From JBBIJO01 sp037445895 (GTDB lineage: Bacteria; Bacteroidota; Ignavibacteria; Kapaibacteriales; UBA2268): DNA of 19,062 bases. Below, piece after piece: positions 14,933-19,062 of the stretch. The stretch's first letter is position 1. Each line of letters opens with the position of its first letter. Position numbers and translations under genes: made by a program. The stretch lies in NCBI GenBank assembly GCA_037445895.1, contig JBBIJO010000026.1:1-19062 (forward strand), in the 5' to 3' direction. Below the pieces are notes generated by a model. That model searched no databases. It was given only the letters and a program-made list of their open reading frames with translations, and had not been told where the DNA came from.

Positions 14933-16075
14933 CTATACTACCCCATTGCGTTTAATGACGTCTTTTGCAATTATTAATTTTTGGATTTCGGAGGTTCCTT
15001 CGAAAATTCTATTTATACGAGAGTCGCGATAGAACCTCTCTATTGGCAACTCCCGAGAATACCCCATTCCACCGTGAATTTGCATTGCATAATCGGCACA
15101 CCTATCTAATGAGTTCGAGCTTACCAACTTAACAATTGCTGAATGTCGAGGCAATAGTTCTTGTTTGTCGTAGAGCATTGCAGTTCGATAGACAATGCTT
15201 TCTGTTTCGTAAATTAAAGTAGCCATTTCAGCAAGCATAAATTGAACAGCCTGGAAATTCGCAATAGGTTCGCCAAACTGTTTACGTTCTTTTGCAAAAC
15301 GCGTGCTTATTTCGAGTAATTCTTTGCAAGCACCAAGACAAGCAGCACCTAAACCCAAACGACCTGCATCAAGGGTTTTCATTGCAATCAAAAATCCTTT
15401 TCCATCGCGACCAATTAAGTTTTCTTTCGGCACACGAACATTATCAAAAGTTAAAGCAGAGGTTTTACTTCCGCGAAGCCCCATTTTTTTCTCGGGCGGG
15501 CCCGAAGTGAACCCTGGCGTTCCTTTTTCGACAACAAATAATGAAATTCCAAGATTGGTTCGAGCAAAAACCGAAAAAACATCGGCAAAAGGACCATTAG
15601 TAATCCAAAGTTTTTCGCCATTGATAACCCACTCGTCCCCATCAAGGTAGGCTTTGGTTTTAAGATTAAATGCATCTGAACCAGCACCCGGTTCAGTAAG
15701 AGCAAAAGCAGCAATTTTCTCTCCGGCAGTGAGTTGCGGCAACCATCTTTGTTTTTGTTCTTCGGTCCCGCCAATATAAATGGCATTAGTTCCAATCGAA
15801 ATGTGTGCTCCAATAAAAGTTGCAGTCGATAGGCAAGCCCGAGATATTTCCTCCTGTATTATGCAATATCCAACTTCTCCTATACCTGACCCACCATACT
15901 CAACCGGAAAAGGTGCACCTAATAGACCAAGTTCGGCGATTTTTCTTATGAGAACGTCGGGAATTGCTTCGTCTTCGTCAATTTTTGCAGCAATTGGTTT
16001 AAGCTCGTTGGTTGCAAAGTCGCGAACCATTTCGCGAAGCATAATTTGTTCTTCCGTAAAAGAAAACTCAATCAT
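14933..16075 (-). CDS. Acyl-CoA dehydrogenase
   Basis: A 380-aa FAD enzyme that introduces the trans-2,3 double bond in acyl-CoA thioesters and passes electrons to ETF. The length and motifs are those of the short/medium-chain type: FSFTEEQIMLREMVRDF at the N-terminus, AFALTEPGAGSDA (about 123-135, FAD/substrate contacts), and WITNGPFADVF. The C-terminal motif is QIHGGMGYSRELPIERFYRDSRINRIFEGTSEIQ, with Glu359 as the catalytic base. Start at ATG 16075, preceded by AAGGA and matching the family N-terminus; the in-frame ATG at 16177 would add residues overlapping the upstream SDR gene. The SDR stop is 29 bases upstream. Exact chain-length preference is not readable. Confidence 0.95.
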   Translation of the reverse strand: MIEFSFTEEQIMLREMVRDFATNELKPIAAKIDEDEAIPDVLIRKIAELGLLGAPFPVEYGGSGIGEVGYCIIQEEISRACLSTATFIGAHISIGTNAIYIGGTEEQKQRWLPQLTAGEKIAAFALTEPGAGSDAFNLKTKAYLDGDEWVINGEKLWITNGPFADVFSVFARTNLGISLFVVEKGTPGFTSGPPEKKMGLRGSKTSALTFDNVRVPKENLIGRDGKGFLIAMKTLDAGRLGLGAACLGACKELLEISTRFAKERKQFGEPIANFQAVQFMLAEMATLIYETESIVYRTAMLYDKQELLPRHSAIVKLVSSNSLDRCADYAMQIHGGMGYSRELPIERFYRDSRINRIFEGTSEIQKLIIAKDVIKRNGVV

Positions 16076-16104
16076 TAATTGTCCTTCAAGTTGTATATTA
16101 ATAA

Positions 16105-16923
16105 TTATTTTGGATGCTCGATGAAGTTCAATATACTTTCGCCACCATCGACTGCGATTGTGTGACCATTTATCCAATAGAAATTTTCATCTGATAGTTT
16201 TGCTATTACTTTTGCAACGTCTTCGGGAACGGTGTTTCGATTGAATGGGTTGTGCTCACGTGCATATTCCAGCATACGGTCGAAACCGGGAATTTTTTGA
16301 GCAGCAGGCGTATCGGTTAAACCAGCCATAATCGCATTTGCCGTTACTTTATAAGGTGCAAGCTCAACAGCAATTTGACGGATATATGCTTCGAGTGCAG
16401 CTTTGGCAGCCGAAATCGCACCGTAATTCATCATTGCTCTTTCGGAACCTATACTTGTCATAGCAAAGATACGTGCGTTTCTTCCCAGCAGTTTCTCTTT
16501 GAATAAATCTTGAACCCAATAAACTAAACTATTCGCCATCACATCCATCGTCATCTCTATCTGTTTTTTATTTACCATATCGTCGGGATTTTCTGCAAAA
16601 AACTTCTTTATTGCACCGAAAGCTAATGAATGCAAAAGAACACGAAGTTGCGGATTATCTTCATTCCTAAATTCTTCTTTAATAGAAGCAATAATTTCGG
16701 CACGTTCTTTATCGCCAGCAGCGTTTTCATTAAAAAACCTAGCGCGAACACCCAAAGAATTAATATACCTACACAATTCTTCCGCCCTTTGTTTGTTCGA
16801 GCCAAAATCAAGATGAACACCATAAATATTGAACCCGAGCTTCGCAAGCTCAATGGCAGTAGCTTTACCAAAACCGCTCGACACACCAAGAATAAGTGCA
16901 TATTGATTGGTTGCGTATTCCAT
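16105..16923 (-). CDS. SDR family protein, enoyl-ACP reductase-like (FabI/FabL type)
   Basis: A 272-aa Rossmann-fold protein. Cofactor motif GVSSGFG (13-19), LLHSLAFG (96-103), and the active-site arrangement Tyr167-x6-Lys174 (NYGAISAAKAALEAYIRQ), which is the Tyr-x6-Lys spacing of enoyl-ACP reductases FabI and FabL rather than the Tyr-x3-Lys of ordinary SDRs. The sequence around ANAIMAGLTDTPA resembles B. subtilis FabL more than E. coli FabI. The likely reaction is NAD(P)H-dependent reduction of an enoyl thioester; with an acyl-CoA dehydrogenase right after it, the substrate might be a CoA or ACP thioester. No strong ribosome site is seen. First gene of a five-gene minus-strand unit. Confidence 0.87.
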   Translation of the reverse strand: MEYATNQYALILGVSSGFGKATAIELAKLGFNIYGVHLDFGSNKQRAEELCRYINSLGVRARFFNENAAGDKERAEIIASIKEEFRNEDNPQLRVLLHSLAFGAIKKFFAENPDDMVNKKQIEMTMDVMANSLVYWVQDLFKEKLLGRNARIFAMTSIGSERAMMNYGAISAAKAALEAYIRQIAVELAPYKVTANAIMAGLTDTPAAQKIPGFDRMLEYAREHNPFNRNTVPEDVAKVIAKLSDENFYWINGHTIAVDGGESILNFIEHPK

Positions 16924-16951
16924 ATCGGCAATATCTATTTTAAATAAACTA

Positions 16952-16981
16952 CAAAATTAACTCATAGAAACCTAAAATAAA
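16952..16981 (-). promoter_or_regulatory. Candidate promoter of the SDR/acyl-CoA dehydrogenase unit
   Basis: On the minus strand, TTTA (16981-16978), an 18-base spacer, then TAATTTTG (16959-16952), an exact Bacteroidota -7 box. The start codon at 16923 would leave a leader of about 20 bases. The identical -7 sequence and the same spacer occur before the HU gene. The 16924-17127 gap shows no gene, and no promoter facing the CBS gene was identified in it. Confidence 0.38.
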
Positions 16982-17127
16982 AATTGAATTAAGATTTTTT
17001 TATGCAAATTATAAAGCAACATAACTAATACAAAAAATATCAATAACTTATAAAGGAATAGTCTTTTCATTAATATAGTAACCGAATTAATAATGATTAG
17101 GTAGAAATAAAGAAAGTTAAAGAATTA

Positions 17128-17661
17128 ATGATTCCAGTCGAAAAATACCCAACAGTCGACAAGAACTCGACAATGTTAGATGCAATACTTACTTTAAAAA
17201 AGGAAAGCGAAAAGGCTCCTTCCGACATACCCCAATTCCGAGCAGTGTTAGTATTGGATGAAAACAAAAAAGTAATCGGAAAAGTAGGCCATTTTGCATT
17301 TCTTAAAGGGCTAGAACCAAAATATCAAGATTTATTTGATATCGATAAACTCTCGCGGGCAAAGTTAAGCTCGAATTTCATTGAAAGTCTTTTCGAAAAG
17401 TTTTCGCTTTGGCAAGATACACCCTTTGACTTATGCTCAATAGCCTCGAAAATAAAAGTAAGCGATATTATGCAACCCATTTCGGAACACGTCGAAGAAG
17501 AAGAAAGCGTTTCAAAAACAATTCATAAAATTATTATGTGGCAATGTCTTTCGGTGCTTGTTACACGAAATGAGGAAGTCGTTGGAATTCTTCGCACCTC
17601 GGATATTTACCAAGCTATCGAAAATTACCTCACCACCGAATGTAATAAGAACAATTCATAG
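17128..17661 (+). CDS. CBS-domain protein
   Basis: A 177-aa cytosolic protein with two CBS motifs, which as a pair usually bind adenine nucleotides and report energy state. CBS1 spans about residues 5-62 (VDKNSTMLDAILTLKK..AVLVLDENKKVIGKVG). A helical insertion of about 45 residues follows. CBS2 spans about 110-168 (VSDIMQPISEHVEEEESVSKTIHKI..LSVLVTRNEEVVGILRTSDIYQAI). No other domain or membrane segment. The gene ends 8 bases before the receiver/permease gene with GAGGA between them, so they form one transcript. This pairing suggests the CBS protein senses nucleotides or ions for the transporter; that is inference. Confidence 0.88.
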   Translation: MIPVEKYPTVDKNSTMLDAILTLKKESEKAPSDIPQFRAVLVLDENKKVIGKVGHFAFLKGLEPKYQDLFDIDKLSRAKLSSNFIESLFEKFSLWQDTPFDLCSIASKIKVSDIMQPISEHVEEEESVSKTIHKIIMWQCLSVLVTRNEEVVGILRTSDIYQAIENYLTTECNKNNS

Positions 17662-17669
17662 AGGAAAGA

Positions 17670-18209
17670 ATGCCTAAGCTTTTAATTATTGACGATGAAC
17701 AGCTTTTTCTAAACAGTATTTCCGAGCAATTGAAGATTCGCGGCTACGAAAATGTAATATCGACCACCGGCAAAGATGTCGAAAAACTGCTCGGAAAGAA
17801 TTCCGACGTCGATGTTGTACTACCCGATATGAAAATGCCAGACATTAGCGGCGACGAAGTCCTGAAAAAAATTAAGCAATTCAAACCCGAGGTCCAAGTC
17901 GTAATTTTAACTGGCTTTGGCGATACCGAAACTGCTGTCGAAATGGCTCGCCACGATGCCTTCTCGTATTTACAGAAACCCGTCGAGATTCAAAAACTTA
18001 CCAATATCCTCGATAAAGCTCGTTCCAAAGCCAAACTCCTTATTTGGGAACAACAGCAAACCCAAGGCAAAAGCATAAAAGAAATGGCTTTTTGGACAAC
18101 TATATCGGTAGCTATCGGAGTAATTATCGCACTCCTTCCGGTCCCAGAAGATTTACCTCCAAAGGCACATTATTTTCTCGCTTTTTTAGTCGCGATTATT
18201 ATGCTTTAA
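17670..18209 (+). CDS. Response-regulator receiver domain joined to the N-terminus of a DASS permease, cut by an in-frame stop
   Basis: 179 codons up to a TAA. Residues 1-117 form a complete CheY-like receiver: acidic pair Asp8/Asp9, phospho-acceptor Asp53 in LPDMKMPDISG, Thr81 in VILTGFGD and Lys103 in LQKP, so phosphorylation should work. Residues 118-137 form a charged linker. From 138 the chain becomes hydrophobic (AFWTTISVAIGVIIALLPVP, then AHYFLAFLVAIIML), matching the first membrane segment of DASS/SLC13 permeases, and stops at 18207-18209 just where the next residue would usually be Trp of the WITE motif. The frame stays open downstream. As written, the product is a receiver with a membrane anchor; more likely it is the front part of a receiver-permease fusion. 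GAGGA lies before ATG 17670. Confidence 0.85.
   Translation: MPKLLIIDDEQLFLNSISEQLKIRGYENVISTTGKDVEKLLGKNSDVDVVLPDMKMPDISGDEVLKKIKQFKPEVQVVILTGFGDTETAVEMARHDAFSYLQKPVEIQKLTNILDKARSKAKLLIWEQQQTQGKSIKEMAFWTTISVAIGVIIALLPVPEDLPPKAHYFLAFLVAIIML
18207..18209 (+). other. In-frame TAA inside the receiver-permease reading frame
   Basis: TAA separates IIML from ITEGLPIGVTALL. Related permeases usually have Trp (TGG) at this place, so two base changes, or one from Tyr and some other codons, would explain it. TAA is the normal stop of most genes here, including rpsA and ftsZ, so a changed genetic code is unlikely. There is no frameshift: both sides are in the same frame. Confidence 0.85.
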
Positions 18210-19062
18210 ATTACCGAAGGCTTACCAATTGGCGTTACCGCTTTACTTGTCGGTGGAGGTATGGTTCTCTTAGGAATTCAAAAACCGGAAGCGGCTTGGA
18301 CACCCTATGCAAGTCCCGCAGTTATGTTTGTAATGATGATAATTATGTTCGGTATAATTCTAAACGAAGTGGGACTAACACAAAGGATTTTGCATAGTGC
18401 TTTAAAAATTGCTGGACGAAAAATCGTTCCTTTTTCTTTCTTTATTTGCATAGTTTCTTCGATAATATCGACAATGTTCCATGATGCAACAGTAACAATA
18501 ATATTTCTTTTTGCTCTAATTGCAGTTTTCAAGAAAATGAACATTTCACCTCATAATTCAAACAGTTTTACAAAATTCTTTTCATTACTTATTCCCCTTA
18601 GTGCCTCGGCAGGCGGATTTGGAACAATACTTGGGGGCGGGCGCAACCCGATTGCCATCGATTTCCTAGAAAAGCATGTTGGCATTCATATCGGCTTTTT
18701 CGAATGGATTATCTATCAGTTTCCGCTCGTTATATTCGTTTCGGCAGCTACCTGGCTAATTTGTTATCTAATTTTTCCTCCAAAGGTTAAAGAATTACCG
18801 GTAGAATTCACCACCGAAAATCTACCTTTAATGAGTAAACAAGAAAAGGGGGTTGAAACAATTTTTGGGCTTGCTATAGTTTTCTGGGCATTAGGGGATT
18901 TAACCCATCTTCATGTTAGTGTGGTTGCAGCTCTTGCTGTATTAGCAATCTGTGGTCTCCGGCTGGTGAGTTTCAAACAAGTGATACAAAAATTTGCTTG
19001 GGATGCTTGGCTCGTCTTTGGAGCCGGTGTTTCTTTGGGAGTAGCAATGCTCGATACAAGAG
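18210..19062 (+). CDS. DASS/SLC13 family anion permease, body downstream of the in-frame stop, 3' end beyond window
   Basis: 284 codons in the same frame as the receiver gene, open to the window edge. Divalent anion:sodium symporter (DASS, SLC13) features: ITEGLPIGVTALLVGG right after the stop, ASPAVMFVMMIIMFGIIL, then SSIISTMFHDATVTIIF at the position of the first SNT substrate/sodium motif, and SASAGGFGTILGGGRNPIAIDF in place of the usual GGxGTPIGTPPN. At least six hydrophobic segments are visible. The substrate could be sulfate, a dicarboxylate or another anion; the altered motifs argue against a plain dicarboxylate carrier. The first in-frame ATG is 18261, with GGAGG only one base before it, too close to be a good start. 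It may be a pseudogene half or the second half of a read-through product. Confidence 0.8.
   Translation, partial: MTEGLPIGVTALLVGGGMVLLGIQKPEAAWTPYASPAVMFVMMIIMFGIILNEVGLTQRILHSALKIAGRKIVPFSFFICIVSSIISTMFHDATVTIIFLFALIAVFKKMNISPHNSNSFTKFFSLLIPLSASAGGFGTILGGGRNPIAIDFLEKHVGIHIGFFEWIIYQFPLVIFVSAATWLICYLIFPPKVKELPVEFTTENLPLMSKQEKGVETIFGLAIVFWALGDLTHLHVSVVAALAVLAICGLRLVSFKQVIQKFAWDAWLVFGAGVSLGVAMLDTR

Noticed and set aside
15303..15650. 115-codon frame on the plus strand inside the acyl-CoA dehydrogenase gene
   Set aside because: Complementary to conserved dehydrogenase sequence, no ribosome site, no recognisable domain.
16623..16947. Frames of about 100 codons overlapping the start of the FabI/FabL-like SDR gene on both strands
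   Set aside because: The SDR frame has the full cofactor motif and active site; these are shadows.
18207..18209. Recoded stop codon (selenocysteine, pyrrolysine or changed code)
   Set aside because: The codon is TAA, not TGA or TAG, and TAA ends most other genes in this window; no recoding structure was seen.

Overview
The window reads as chromosomal DNA from an AT-rich, Gram-negative bacterium of the Bacteroidota/Chlorobiota (FCB) side of the tree, most likely an Ignavibacteria- or Kapabacteria-like lineage. This is inference from gene content: a six-domain ribosomal protein S1, ftsQ-ftsA-ftsZ in order, a tiny COX24/AURKAIP1-type basic protein beside an HU gene, a rhomboid protease with a C-terminal helical domain, a DUF6485 Cys-rich protein, and several promoter-like sites close to the Bacteroidota TTTG/TAnnTTTG pattern. 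Unlike typical Bacteroidetes, several genes have clear Shine-Dalgarno sequences (GGAGG before S1, AGGTGA before HU, AGGGGGG before ftsZ, AAGGA before the rhomboid and acyl-CoA dehydrogenase genes). No rRNA, tRNA, CRISPR array, transposase or phage gene was found.

Layout. 135-3221 (+): an exported OB-fold protein whose 3' end runs into a palindromic repeat, a degenerate repeat patch, an orphan 130-aa protein, a rhomboid protease and ispG of the MEP isoprenoid pathway. 3491-5298 (+): a membrane-anchored LytR-CpsA-Psr (LCP) protein overlapping by ATGA with a SixA-type histidine phosphatase. 5302-6575 (-): HU, the 31-aa COX24-like protein and an exported degenerate OmpA-like protein. 6576-7068 is a 493-bp divergent regulatory gap. 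7069-9153 (+): ribosomal protein S1, closed by a strong intrinsic terminator. 9251-10039 (+): an SDR protein with a non-canonical active site. 10135-13512 (+): ftsQ, ftsA, ftsZ, followed by a hairpin. 13739-16923 (-): a compact five-gene unit read as FabI/FabL-like SDR, acyl-CoA dehydrogenase, DUF1579-like exported protein, DUF6485 protein and YjbQ. 17128-19062 (+): a CBS-domain protein, then a receiver domain joined in frame to a DASS/SLC13 anion permease that runs off the window.

The most unusual region is the last one. A complete phospho-receiver domain (Asp8/Asp9, Asp53, Thr81, Lys103) continues through a linker into the N-terminal membrane part of a DASS permease. The reading frame is interrupted by a single TAA (18207-18209) just before the family's [W]-ITE-P motif, then stays open in the same frame for 853 bases to the window edge. 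Either this is a recently broken or mis-sequenced receiver-permease fusion, or the receiver and the transporter body are now made separately. With the CBS protein 8 bp upstream it suggests a transporter controlled directly by a two-component signal and an adenine-nucleotide sensor; that function is inference.
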